From an uncultured Pelagibacteraceae bacterium (GTDB lineage: Bacteria > Pseudomonadota > Alphaproteobacteria > Pelagibacterales > Pelagibacteraceae), in NCBI GenBank assembly GCA_902589455.1, contig CACISX010000003.1, positions 124,001-188,000 on the forward strand: 64,000 bases of DNA, given 5' to 3'. Shown piece after piece: positions 35,882 to 44,796 of the stretch (position 1 is its first letter; each line of letters starts with the position of its first letter). The translations under genes and the position numbers were made by a program. The notes beneath the pieces are model-generated. The model saw only the letters and a program-made list of their open reading frames with translations. It was not told the DNA's origin and made no database searches.

Positions 35882-38101
35882 TTAATAAAGAGGTTGATCT
35901 TTAAAAAAATTTTTCATGATTATAGGCTTTTGCTCCAAAACATATCTATATACGTTATAATTTTCTAGAACACGCTGTACATAATTTCGTGTTTCTCTAA
36001 ATTTTATTAGCTCAACCCAATCAACATAATTGATTTGTTTTTTTTGAGGATTTTTATTTATTTTATTCCAATACTTAACTCTATTAGGACCAGCATTATA
36101 AGCTGCAACGGCAAAAGGATATGCTCCGTTATACTGACGTATAAGTCCAGCTATATAATAAGAGCCTAAATTAATATTATACTCTGGATCAGTAGTAAGT
36201 CTTGACTTTAGATAAGGAAGTTTAGCTTGTTTAGAAACTATTTTTGCAGTGTAAGGCATTAACTGCATTAATCCTTTGGCACCAGCATGACTATTTGCTT
36301 TTAAATCAAATTCACTTTCTTGTCTAATGATAGATAGAATTAAAGCACTTTCCGGAATTTTTTGTTTATTAATTTTATTAGGTGTGCTTATGATCGGATA
36401 ATTGTATTTATTATGAAATCTTTTTTGGTACGAAGCAATTTTGGAAACTTGAATTGCAAAATCATATCTATTGATATTAGTTGCAAGTTCTGCAGCTAAA
36501 ACTTCACTGCCTTTTTCAATATTATCGTTAGCTAGATGTCTTAAAATATGTTTTGTATATTTGTCTTTATCAAGTTCATTTAATAGATAAGTAATTTTTA
36601 CAAGTTCTTTATTAGAGAAAATATATCGATATTTTTGATCTACTTCTGAATCTTTATTTAGTTCAAATTTACTAGATGGATTTAATTTTAAAAAAGCTAA
36701 TTGACCATAATAAGTTGTTAAATATTTTGAAGCTTCTCTATACCATTGATTTGATAGCTCTCTATTGTTAATTTTTTCAAAACTTCTACCAATCCAATAA
36801 GCTCCTCGTGATAAACTTATTGGATAACTTACATTTTCATAAAAATTTTTAAAATGATTTTTAGCTAACAATGGTTTATTTAAAAAACTTAAAGCTATCC
36901 AACCACTCATCCATTCTGCTTCAGCAAATTCAGAACCTTGTATCATACCATGGTTGCTAGAAATTTTGTAGGCGGTTTCATATTTTTTTCTATATATTAA
37001 TGCACGTGAAATTATTTCACGCTCTTTCCACCATTTTTCAGGGTATACAAGGTATTCTTTATCATTTTTTATTTTTAATAAAATTTCAACCGAAGAGTCA
37101 ACTCTACCTTTTTTTCTTCTCCACTTTAATCTATCGTAATTTAGCCCTGAGGCATCTTTAAATTTTTTTGGAACATCTTTAATAGCTTGATCTACACCGT
37201 ATCCTTTAGTAAATAATATATTCCTAGCTGTATACAAAAGTTGATAATCTTTAGGTAAATATCTTATTGTTCTTTTTAAATCCCAGTTTTTACTATTCCA
37301 AGCTAAATAATCGGCTCTTTTTATATAATCGTTTGTATTTAGATATTTTTTATATTTTTTTCTAAAATGCTTTAAATTATTTTTAGATAAAGCAGCAGTA
37401 ATCCAACCTTCTTTTATTAAATTTATTCCTTTATCTTTATTACCTATTAATACATAACTTTCTCCCAGGATCATTTTACCGTAGCCACTTAGAGGCTCTT
37501 GACCTCTAAACCAATTTATAATTTTTTTAGGAGAGACAATTTCAGTTGATAATTTATGCTCTGCAAGATACCTCAACCTATCAATTCTTGGATAGTTATG
37601 ATTTTTTTCTATAAAAACTTGATAATTATAGAAAGAGGCTTGATTACTAGTTGTTAAAAGATATCTCCAGTTAATGAAATTATAAATTGATTGATCTTTA
37701 GCTTTTCTTGCAGTCTTAAATGCCGATTTCCACTTTTTATTCTGCATTTCTGAAATAGCTTTTTTTGCTAAACTAAAGTCCTTTTTACTATAAAACTTTG
37801 AAATTTTTATTACTGAATTTGTTTTTGCTAAAGCTGAATCGGGTTTTTTTATAGGAATTTTATAACTAATTTTTTTATTTTTAACTTCTCTAGTAAGATT
37901 TTTTTCTTTAACTGAAGTTTCACTAATCTTTATAGGTTTTTTTAATGGCTTAAGAGTATTAATGTTAATTTTTTTTTCGAATTTTTTATTGCCCAGAATT
38001 GGTTTTTTTAATGGAATAGTAAAATTGATTTCTGCTAATAGAATGTTTGAAAACATTAATATTGATGCAACGAAACCTAAAATTAATATTTTTTTGAGCA
38101 T
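35882..38101 (-). CDS. slt: Soluble lytic murein transglycosylase
   Basis: 739 residues. A signal sequence (KILILGFVASILMFSNILLA) opens the protein, followed by a long alpha-helical superhelix and a C-terminal SLT domain from about residue 585. There the catalytic glutamate is in IIRQESEFDLKANS and GAKGLMQLMP and AAYNAGP follow, all typical. Cleaves peptidoglycan glycan strands in the periplasm to form 1,6-anhydro-muropeptides. The N-terminal region after the signal has repeated short PIKKP/PLKKP segments of unknown meaning. Divergent from dapA. Confidence 0.93.
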   Translation of the reverse strand: MLKKILILGFVASILMFSNILLAEINFTIPLKKPILGNKKFEKKININTLKPLKKPIKISETSVKEKNLTREVKNKKISYKIPIKKPDSALAKTNSVIKISKFYSKKDFSLAKKAISEMQNKKWKSAFKTARKAKDQSIYNFINWRYLLTTSNQASFYNYQVFIEKNHNYPRIDRLRYLAEHKLSTEIVSPKKIINWFRGQEPLSGYGKMILGESYVLIGNKDKGINLIKEGWITAALSKNNLKHFRKKYKKYLNTNDYIKRADYLAWNSKNWDLKRTIRYLPKDYQLLYTARNILFTKGYGVDQAIKDVPKKFKDASGLNYDRLKWRRKKGRVDSSVEILLKIKNDKEYLVYPEKWWKEREIISRALIYRKKYETAYKISSNHGMIQGSEFAEAEWMSGWIALSFLNKPLLAKNHFKNFYENVSYPISLSRGAYWIGRSFEKINNRELSNQWYREASKYLTTYYGQLAFLKLNPSSKFELNKDSEVDQKYRYIFSNKELVKITYLLNELDKDKYTKHILRHLANDNIEKGSEVLAAELATNINRYDFAIQVSKIASYQKRFHNKYNYPIISTPNKINKQKIPESALILSIIRQESEFDLKANSHAGAKGLMQLMPYTAKIVSKQAKLPYLKSRLTTDPEYNINLGSYYIAGLIRQYNGAYPFAVAAYNAGPNRVKYWNKINKNPQKKQINYVDWVELIKFRETRNYVQRVLENYNVYRYVLEQKPIIMKNFFKDQPLY

Positions 38102-38130
38102 AATCTTTTAGTATATGAATCTTTAAACTA

Positions 38131-38139
38131 TGTTATAAG
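38131..38139 (+). promoter_or_regulatory. Extended -10 promoter for dapA, candidate leaderless start
   Basis: TGTTATAAG (TG-N-TATAAG) ends five bases before the dapA ATG at 38145. With the usual ~7-base distance, transcription would start at or next to the start codon. No -35 and no Shine-Dalgarno are visible in the 43-bp gap. Confidence 0.45.
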
Positions 38140-38144
38140 TATTT

Positions 38145-39026
38145 ATGTTTAAAGGATCAAATGTTGCTTTAATTACACCATTTAAAAATAATGGTCTAGA
38201 TGAGGAAGCATATATAAAATTAATCCATTTCCATATTGATAATGGTACCAATGGACTTGTTCCAGCTGGTACAACAGGTGAATCGCCCACATTAAGCCAT
38301 GATGAACATCAAAGAGTAATAGATTTATGTATAAAAGAAAGTAACGGAAAAATTCCAGTTATTGCTGGCACGGGCTCGAACTCCACAGAAGAAGCAATTT
38401 CTTTAACTACGCATGCAGAAAAAGCAGGAGCTAATGGTGCATTGATTGTTACTCCATATTATAACAAACCAACACAAGAAGGTCTGTATCAGCATTACAA
38501 ATCAATTAATGACAAGTGTGGAATTCCAATAATAATTTATAATATTCCTGGTAGATCTGTGATCGATATGTCAGTTGATACAATGGCAAGATTATATGAA
38601 TTAAAAAATATAGTTGGAGTTAAAGATGCAACAGGTGATTTAGATAGAGTTAAACAAACACTTGAAAAAATGGGTAAAGATTTTATTCAATTAACAGGTA
38701 ATGATGATAATGCTTTTGAATTTAATAAACTTGGTGGGGTGGGTGCTATTAGTGTAACAGCAAATATTGCACCTAAACTATGTTCTGATTTTCAAAAATT
38801 TTCAAAATCAGATACTGATAACGAAATGAAAGAAGCAGAAAGATTAGATAAAATATTACAACCAGTTCATCACTCATTGTTTGTTGAGAGTAATCCTAGC
38901 CCCGTAAAATATGCTGCAAAACTTTTAGAACTTTGTGATGATAATGTAAGACTACCACTTGTAAAAGTAACAGAGAAAACAAAAGAAATTGTAAAAAAAG
39001 CTCTTCAGTCTGCTAAATTAATTTAA
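38145..39026 (+). CDS. dapA: 4-hydroxy-tetrahydrodipicolinate synthase
   Basis: 293 residues, a TIM-barrel class I aldolase of normal length. The catalytic Schiff-base lysine is K160 in [12 protein letters not shown], the proton-relay tyrosine is Y132 in IIIYNIPGR, and [17 protein letters not shown] forms the pyruvate site. Condenses pyruvate with aspartate semialdehyde on the way to lysine and meso-diaminopimelate for the cell wall. One-base overlap with smpB. Confidence 0.97.
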   Translation: MFKGSNVALITPFKNNGLDEEAYIKLIHFHIDNGTNGLVPAGTTGESPTLSHDEHQRVIDLCIKESNGKIPVIAGTGSNSTEEAISLTTHAEKAGANGALIVTPYYNKPTQEGLYQHYKSINDKCGIPIIIYNIPGRSVIDMSVDTMARLYELKNIVGVKDATGDLDRVKQTLEKMGKDFIQLTGNDDNAFEFNKLGGVGAISVTANIAPKLCSDFQKFSKSDTDNEMKEAERLDKILQPVHHSLFVESNPSPVKYAAKLLELCDDNVRLPLVKVTEKTKEIVKKALQSAKLI

Positions 39027-39496
39027 TGAACAAAAAAACCAATCCTGGTTTGAAAATTATTTGTTTAAACAGAAAAGCTAGTTTTAATTATTTTTTTGAA
39101 GATATTTTTGAAGCTGGAATTGTTTTAAAGGGATCTGAGATTAAATCAATAAGAGATGGCAAGGTTAATATTGCTGACTCTTATGCTGTTGAAAAGGAAG
39201 GTGAAATTGTATTAATTAATTCACATATTTCTCCATACAAGCAAGCCAGTCACTCTAATCATAATCCGACTGATGATAGAAAATTGCTACTTAATAAAAA
39301 AGAAATAAATAAATTGATAGGTAAAATGCAAAGAGATGGTTTCACATTAGTTCCAACAAAAATGTATTTTAAAAAAGGAAAGGCTAAAATAGAATTAGCT
39401 GTTGCAAAAGGAAAAAAGCAATATGATAAAAGAGCAACAAAAAAAAGTAGAGATTGGAACCGTGAAAAGGCAAGATATATTAGAAAATCGAGTTAA
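39026..39496 (+). CDS. smpB: SsrA-binding protein
   Basis: 156 residues. The OB-fold core begins [20 protein letters not shown] and contains [19 protein letters not shown]; the basic tail [20 protein letters not shown] is the part that enters the decoding centre with tmRNA. SmpB rescues stalled ribosomes. Its 3' end overlaps folK. rpoZ, which often follows in this chromosomal context, is not here. Confidence 0.97.
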   Translation: MNKKTNPGLKIICLNRKASFNYFFEDIFEAGIVLKGSEIKSIRDGKVNIADSYAVEKEGEIVLINSHISPYKQASHSNHNPTDDRKLLLNKKEINKLIGKMQRDGFTLVPTKMYFKKGKAKIELAVAKGKKQYDKRATKKSRDWNREKARYIRKSS

Positions 39497-39980
39497 AATT
39501 GTTTTTTTAGGATTAGGCTCAAATTTAGGTCAAAGAAAACTAAATATAGAAAAAGCAAAATTTTTATTAGCAGAGTATAATTTAGATTTTCTATCGGTAT
39601 CTAGTTATTATGAAACACCTTCCTGGCCAGATCCAAGTAAACCCAAGTTCTTAAATATTATTTTAAAACTAAAATGCTATTACAATCCTCAAGAACTATT
39701 AAAAATATGCAAAACTATAGAAACTCAATTAGGTAGAAAAAAAGCAAAAAAAAACGCTCCTCGTACATGTGATTTAGATATAATAGATTTTAATAATTTG
39801 GTATCAAAAAATAATGCTAAAATTAATTTGCCTCATAAAATGATGCACAAAAGAAGCTTCGTATTATTTCCATTATTTGAAATCCAAAAGAATTGGATCC
39901 ATCCTGATAAACAAATTGATGTTAAAACGTTGATTTCTCTACTACCTGATAGAGACATTAGATCTATTAAACAAATTTGA
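39462..39980 (+). CDS. folK: 2-amino-4-hydroxy-6-hydroxymethyldihydropteridine pyrophosphokinase
   Basis: About 172 residues from the GTG at 39462; an ATG at 39402 in the same frame would give 192 residues but would overlap smpB by 95 bp with an unusual basic N-terminus. HPPK motifs: [19 protein letters not shown], then [12 protein letters not shown], with the two aspartates that bind Mg2+. Transfers pyrophosphate from ATP to the pterin in folate synthesis. The true start is uncertain because the upstream end is buried in smpB. Confidence 0.92.
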   Translation: MKRQDILENRVKIVFLGLGSNLGQRKLNIEKAKFLLAEYNLDFLSVSSYYETPSWPDPSKPKFLNIILKLKCYYNPQELLKICKTIETQLGRKKAKKNAPRTCDLDIIDFNNLVSKNNAKINLPHKMMHKRSFVLFPLFEIQKNWIHPDKQIDVKTLISLLPDRDIRSIKQI

Positions 39981-39985
39981 TTTAG

Positions 39986-39994
39986 TGGTATAAT
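39986..39994 (+). promoter_or_regulatory. Extended -10 promoter for rsh, candidate leaderless start
   Basis: TGGTATAAT is a perfect extended -10 element (TG-N-TATAAT) in the 21-bp gap before rsh. It ends seven bases before the ATG at 40002, so the predicted start is at the codon itself or one base before. There is no Shine-Dalgarno (the gap reads ATTAATT), fitting a leaderless mRNA. Confidence 0.5.
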
Positions 39995-40001
39995 ATTAAT
40001 T

Positions 40002-41747
40002 ATGCTTAATTCAAATGAACTTATAAATAAAGTTAAGAATTATAATAAATTTCTAAATCCAGAAAGATTGGACAAAGCTTATAATTTTGCCGTTAAAGCA
40101 CATAAGAGTCAAAAAAGAGCTTCGGGGGATCCTTATTCAGTTCATCCAATTGAGGTTGCAAATATTTTAACTGAATTAAAATTAGATAGTGCTACAATTA
40201 CAACAGGTTTATTGCATGACACTATCGAAGATACTTTTGCAACTTATGAAACAATAAAACAAGAATTTGGTGATGAAGTAGCTGATTTAGTTGACGGTGT
40301 AACGAAAATTTCAGCATTTGAAAATTCAGCTGGAGCTAATTCTAAAGTTGAGAATTTTAGAAAATTAATTTTAGCAACATCAAAAGACATCAGGGTTCTA
40401 TTAGTTAAAATTGCTGATCGACTACATAATATGAGGACCATTAAAGCTATTACAAAGGAAGATAAAAGAAAAAGAATTGCTCAAGAAACTATGGAAATTT
40501 ATGCTCCATTAGCTGATAGAATGGGAATGCACAGAATAAGAGACGAACTTGAGGATTTGTCTTTTGAAATTTTAAATAACGACGCAAGAACATTAATAAA
40601 AAAAAGACTAGATGAAATAAAATTTGATAGAAAAGATTTATTTGAAGAACAATCGTTTAAGTTAAGTGAAATCTTGAATGATAATGAAATCAATGCTGAG
40701 ATTCATGGTAGAGAAAAAACACCTTTTTCAATTTGGAGAAAAGTCCAAAAAAAAAGAGTTTCACTTGAACAAATAACAGACATTATTGGTTTTAGGATAA
40801 TTTTGAACAATGTAGATGATTGTTACAAAACTCTTGGTATTTTTCATAAAAAATGGAATTGTATACCGGGGAAATTTAAAGATTATATTTCTTCTCCAAA
40901 AATTAATGGTTATAAATCTATTCATACTTCTGTAATTGGTTCAAATAAAAAACCAATAGAAATTCAAATTAGAACACACGAAATGCACGAATTTGCAGAA
41001 AGAGGTGTTGCATCCCATTGGCAGTATAAATCTTCTGAAAAATTTAATTCTTTAAGCTGGAAGGAGTATGACTGGTTAAAAGATCTTGTTGAAATTATAG
41101 AAAAGAATGAAAATCCCGAAGACTCTTATGAATATACAAAACTACAAATGTTTCAAGAAAACGTATTTTGTTTCACGCCAAAAGGTTCAGTAATAAAATT
41201 ACCTAAAGACGCAACAGCTATAGATTTTGCATACGCTGTTCATACTAAAATTGGTAATTCAGCAATTGGTTGTGAAATTAATGGAAACAAAAATGAACTA
41301 CAAACGATTTTAAGAAATGGTGATCGTGTGAATATTATAACATCTAAAAATAATTCACCGTCACTTCACTGGATACCAACTACCAAAACAGGTAAAGCTA
41401 GAGCAGCAATAAGAAGATATTGGCATGATAAAGGAGAGCAAAAAGAGGAAAAAACAAAAAAATACAATACCACTCTATGGATGTCATTACCTGATAAGCC
41501 AGGACAATTAGGAGATATAAGCTCACTTATTGGAAGTCATAAATTAAATATATCGAGTTTAGAAATGGTTGGTAAAAATCCCAATTATATTAATTTTAAA
41601 TTTAAATTAATTATTAGAAACCTTAAGAATTTTACTAATTTTATTGCAGAGCTAAAACAAAAGAGTATAAAATTTAAGATAATTAGACACGAAGAAAAAA
41701 GAAATGCTTTCACACAAAAAATCCTTAAATATTTTAAAAAAAACTAA
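40002..41747 (+). CDS. rsh: Bifunctional (p)ppGpp synthetase/hydrolase, Rsh family, shortened
   Basis: 581 residues, well below the usual ~700-750. Domains: an N-terminal HD hydrolase (SVHPIEVA, then LLHDTIEDT with H72-D73), a synthetase domain (KTPFSIWRKVQKK, DIIGFRIILN, GYKSIHT, EIQIRT), a TGS domain (FTPKGSVIKLPKDATAIDFA) and a C-terminal ACT domain (MSLPDKPGQLGDISSLIG). Only about 28 residues separate TGS from ACT, so the helical and zinc-finger/CC regions between them are missing. It should make and degrade the stringent alarmone; regulation by the ribosome may differ. Followed by pyrE with a 44-bp overlap. Confidence 0.93.
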   Translation: MLNSNELINKVKNYNKFLNPERLDKAYNFAVKAHKSQKRASGDPYSVHPIEVANILTELKLDSATITTGLLHDTIEDTFATYETIKQEFGDEVADLVDGVTKISAFENSAGANSKVENFRKLILATSKDIRVLLVKIADRLHNMRTIKAITKEDKRKRIAQETMEIYAPLADRMGMHRIRDELEDLSFEILNNDARTLIKKRLDEIKFDRKDLFEEQSFKLSEILNDNEINAEIHGREKTPFSIWRKVQKKRVSLEQITDIIGFRIILNNVDDCYKTLGIFHKKWNCIPGKFKDYISSPKINGYKSIHTSVIGSNKKPIEIQIRTHEMHEFAERGVASHWQYKSSEKFNSLSWKEYDWLKDLVEIIEKNENPEDSYEYTKLQMFQENVFCFTPKGSVIKLPKDATAIDFAYAVHTKIGNSAIGCEINGNKNELQTILRNGDRVNIITSKNNSPSLHWIPTTKTGKARAAIRRYWHDKGEQKEEKTKKYNTTLWMSLPDKPGQLGDISSLIGSHKLNISSLEMVGKNPNYINFKFKLIIRNLKNFTNFIAELKQKSIKFKIIRHEEKRNAFTQKILKYFKKN

Positions 41748-42291
41748 TGCATTATTAGAAGGTCACTTTGTTCTATCATCAGGTTTACATTCTTCAAAAT
41801 ATATACAATGTGCAAAACTTTTAAGTTTCCCCAATTTAGCTGATAAAATCTGTAAATCTTTAGCAAATAAAATTAAAAAAAAATTTAAAAAATTTGATTT
41901 AATACTAGCTCCTGCAATGGGAGGAGTAATTATTGGATATGAAATAGGAAAATTGCTAAAAAAAGAAACAATTTTTTGTGAAAGGGTAAATGGTAAATTT
42001 ACTCTCAGAAGAGGATTTAATATTAAAAAAGGTGCAAGAGTATTAATTATAGAAGATGTAATCACTACAGGAAAATCAAGTTTAGAGTGCGTAAAGTTGA
42101 TTAAAAAATCAAAAGCAAAATTAATTGGATTTGCATCTATAATTGATCGATCAACTAAACAATCTTTAAAAATAAAAACTGGAATAATATCTCATCTAAA
42201 AATTGAAGTTCCAACTTATAAAGCAAATAAATTACCACCAGCACTTAAGTTAATACCAATAACAACCCCAGGAAGTAGATTTATTAAGTGA
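41704..42291 (+). CDS. pyrE: Orotate phosphoribosyltransferase
   Basis: 195 residues. LSSGLHSSKYIQCAKLL at the N-terminus and the PRPP-binding loop VLIIEDVITTGKSSLEC are the OPRTase signatures. Converts orotate and PRPP to OMP in pyrimidine synthesis. The ATG at 41704 lies inside rsh (44-bp overlap), and the stop overlaps the GTG start of pdxJ, so expression is coupled to its neighbours. Confidence 0.94.
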   Translation: MLSHKKSLNILKKTNALLEGHFVLSSGLHSSKYIQCAKLLSFPNLADKICKSLANKIKKKFKKFDLILAPAMGGVIIGYEIGKLLKKETIFCERVNGKFTLRRGFNIKKGARVLIIEDVITTGKSSLECVKLIKKSKAKLIGFASIIDRSTKQSLKIKTGIISHLKIEVPTYKANKLPPALKLIPITTPGSRFIK

Positions 42292-43007
42292 AAAGGTTAG
42301 GTGTAAATATAGATCATATTGCAACTTTACGAAATGCTCGTGGAGAGAAACACCCTGATCCAATTGTTGCAGCCAAAAAAGTTATTAATTATGGAGCCGA
42401 CTCTGTAACAATTCATTTAAGAGAAGATAGAAGACATATAAATGATGTTGACGCAAAAAAAATATGTGGTTTAAAAAATGTTCTTGTAAACCTTGAAATA
42501 TCTATGAATAAAGAAATTGTTAATAAAGCACTTAAGATCAAACCAAATTTTGTTTGTTTAGTTCCAGAAAACAGAAAAGAAATTACGACAGAAGGAGGTT
42601 TAAATATAAAAGATCACTTTAAAAAATTAGAGGAAATAATTAAAAAATTTAAAAAAGCAAATATAAGAACAAGTTTATTTATTAATCCTTCTCCAAATGA
42701 CATTAGACTTGCTAAAAAATTAAACGCTGATTGTATTGAAATGCATACCGGAAAATTAGCAAACTTAGTTAAATCAAAAAAAAGTTATTCTAGTGAATTA
42801 AATAGAATTAAAAAAAGTGCAAAATTAGCATCAAGTTTAAATATAGAGGTTCATGCTGGTCATGGTTTAGACTATAAAACCACCAAAATGTTAACAAAAA
42901 TAACAGATATAGAGGAGTATAACATTGGACATTTTATAATTGGGGAGTCAGTATTTTATGGACTTTCAAAAGTAATTAAAAACTTTAAAAAAATTATAAA
43001 AAAATAA
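42288..43007 (+). CDS. pdxJ: Pyridoxine 5'-phosphate synthase
   Basis: 239 residues from a GTG start. Motifs LGVNIDHIATLRNARGEKHP, TIHLREDRRHIND and EVHAGHGLDYKT are unmistakable for PdxJ. Condenses 1-deoxyxylulose-5-phosphate with 3-amino-2-oxopropyl phosphate to pyridoxine phosphate. pdxJ next to acpS is a conserved pair in Proteobacteria; here acpS begins directly after the stop. Confidence 0.97.
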   Translation: MKRLGVNIDHIATLRNARGEKHPDPIVAAKKVINYGADSVTIHLREDRRHINDVDAKKICGLKNVLVNLEISMNKEIVNKALKIKPNFVCLVPENRKEITTEGGLNIKDHFKKLEEIIKKFKKANIRTSLFINPSPNDIRLAKKLNADCIEMHTGKLANLVKSKKSYSSELNRIKKSAKLASSLNIEVHAGHGLDYKTTKMLTKITDIEEYNIGHFIIGESVFYGLSKVIKNFKKIIKK

Positions 43008-43394
43008 ATGAAAATTCTTGGTATTGGTGTTGATATTGTTGAAAATAAAAGAATTCAAAAATCGATTAAAAATCCTTTATTTAAAAAAAGAATCTATACA
43101 TCTAAAGAATTGAAACAATCTAATACTGTTGGTAATAAAGTAAGCTATTTTTCAAAGAGATTTGCTGCAAAAGAAGCATTTTCAAAAGCTCTTGGCACAG
43201 GTTTTCGTATGAATTTAAATTTTAAAGATATAGAAGTTATTAATAACAAAATGGGAAAGCCTTATTATGTTAAAAATAAAAAAATTACAAAGATCATTCA
43301 AAAAAATTTTAAAATCAAAAATTTTAAATTTTTTTTATCAATTTCGGATGAAAAAAATTACTCAACTGCATTTGCAATTATACAAACATCATGA
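43008..43394 (+). CDS. acpS: Holo-[acyl-carrier-protein] synthase
   Basis: 128 residues starting MKILGIGVDIVENKRI; the metal-binding aspartate is in GIGVDIVE and the glutamate in RFAAKEAFSKALGTG. Transfers phosphopantetheine from CoA to apo-ACP. Starts immediately after pdxJ and overlaps lepB by four bases (ATGA). Confidence 0.96.
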   Translation: MKILGIGVDIVENKRIQKSIKNPLFKKRIYTSKELKQSNTVGNKVSYFSKRFAAKEAFSKALGTGFRMNLNFKDIEVINNKMGKPYYVKNKKITKIIQKNFKIKNFKFFLSISDEKNYSTAFAIIQTS

Positions 43395-44128
43395 AATTAG
43401 ATAAAAAATTCTTTTCAGAAAATATAAAAACATTAATTTATGCACTAATAATTGCGATAATTATTAGATCACTTTTAATACAACCATTTTATATTCCATC
43501 TTCATCAATGGAACCAACTTTATTGGTAGGAGATAGATTATTTGTTACAAAATATACATATGGTTACAGCAAACATTCATTCCCATTTAGTCCACCATTA
43601 TTAAGCAAAAGAATTATGTTTAATAGTCCTGAAAGGGGTGATGTAATTGTTTTTAAAACACCAGCAGACAATAGAACAGATTATATAAAAAGACTTATTG
43701 GTTTACCTGGTGATAAAATTCAATTTATCGACTCTAATCTGTATTTAAATAATTCTGAAATTTTTAAATCTAAAATAAAAAATAAATCCACAATATACTG
43801 TGGAAATAAAAGCATAGATGTTTATAGATTTGAGGAAAAACTTTCAAATGGTAAAAAATTTCATACCGTGTATTTAAAAGATTATACCTACCAGAATTCA
43901 GATGTGTTTACTGTTCCAAGTGATCATTATTTTTTTTTAGGTGATAATAGGGATTGTTCGAAAGATAGCAGATACTTAACAAGTGTAGGTTATGTCCATA
44001 AAAATAATCTGGTAGGAAAAGCTCAATTTATATTTTTCTCATCTGATAAAAAAATTGGAAGTTTTTTAGAATTTTGGAAATGGCATAAATCAATAAGGTT
44101 TAATAGAACCTTCAATAGAATTGATTAA
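43391..44128 (+). CDS. lepB: Signal peptidase I
   Basis: 245 residues with one N-terminal membrane segment (about residues 14-32). The Ser-Lys dyad is S39 in IPSSSMEPTLLVGDRLFV and K100 in DYIKRLIGLPGD; the box FLGDNRDCSKDSRY completes the family pattern. Removes signal peptides on the periplasmic face of the inner membrane. One-base overlap with rnc, an arrangement common in Proteobacteria. Confidence 0.97.
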   Translation: MKLDKKFFSENIKTLIYALIIAIIIRSLLIQPFYIPSSSMEPTLLVGDRLFVTKYTYGYSKHSFPFSPPLLSKRIMFNSPERGDVIVFKTPADNRTDYIKRLIGLPGDKIQFIDSNLYLNNSEIFKSKIKNKSTIYCGNKSIDVYRFEEKLSNGKKFHTVYLKDYTYQNSDVFTVPSDHYFFLGDNRDCSKDSRYLTSVGYVHKNNLVGKAQFIFFSSDKKIGSFLEFWKWHKSIRFNRTFNRID

Positions 44129-44796
44129 TGAAAATTAATTACCAAAATTTAGAAAAAAAAATTGATTTAAAATTTAAAAATAAAAATCTTCTTATTCAAG
44201 CTCTTACACATAAAAGTTTTAATCCAAACGAAAATAATGAAAAAATAGAATTTCTAGGCGATAGAGTCCTTGGCTTAGTTATCGCAAAAAAACTTTTAGA
44301 AATTTATCCAGAGGAAAAAGAAGGTATTCTTGATAAAAAATTCGCATCCTTAGTAAATAAAAAAACATGTTTAGATATAGCAAAAAAAATAAATTTAGCT
44401 GCTTACGTTAAAACTTTTAACCCAAATAATAAGAAAATAAAAATTGAAGATAAAATAATATCAGATAGTTGTGAAGCATTAATTGGAGCTATATATTTAG
44501 AAAAAGGTTTCGTTGTTGTAGAAAAAATAATTTTAAACTTGTGGCAAGACCACATTGAAAAAAGTGTTGTGACTCAAATAGATGCTAAAACTAAACTTCA
44601 AGAATTAACATTAAAAAATTTTAAAAAATTACCTGCATATAAATTAATTTCAAATACTGGTCCAAGACATAAACCTATATTCAAAATTGGTGTAAAATTG
44701 CCTAATACAAAATATTTTATAGCTTCTGGTAAATCAAAAAAAGAAGCTGAACAAAATGCAGCAATAGAATGTTTGAAATATATAAATAAAAAATGA
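44128..44796 (+). CDS. rnc: Ribonuclease III
   Basis: 222 residues. The catalytic signature NEKIEFLGDRVLGLVIAKK is followed by the second acidic cluster DSCEALIGAIYLEKGF, and a C-terminal dsRNA-binding domain begins at about residue 150 (DAKTKLQELTLKNFKKLPAY). Processes rRNA precursors and cuts double-stranded RNA, which may matter where convergent genes overlap in this genome. It overlaps recO by four bases; era, usually between rnc and recO, is absent. Confidence 0.97.
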   Translation: MKINYQNLEKKIDLKFKNKNLLIQALTHKSFNPNENNEKIEFLGDRVLGLVIAKKLLEIYPEEKEGILDKKFASLVNKKTCLDIAKKINLAAYVKTFNPNNKKIKIEDKIISDSCEALIGAIYLEKGFVVVEKIILNLWQDHIEKSVVTQIDAKTKLQELTLKNFKKLPAYKLISNTGPRHKPIFKIGVKLPNTKYFIASGKSKKEAEQNAAIECLKYINKK

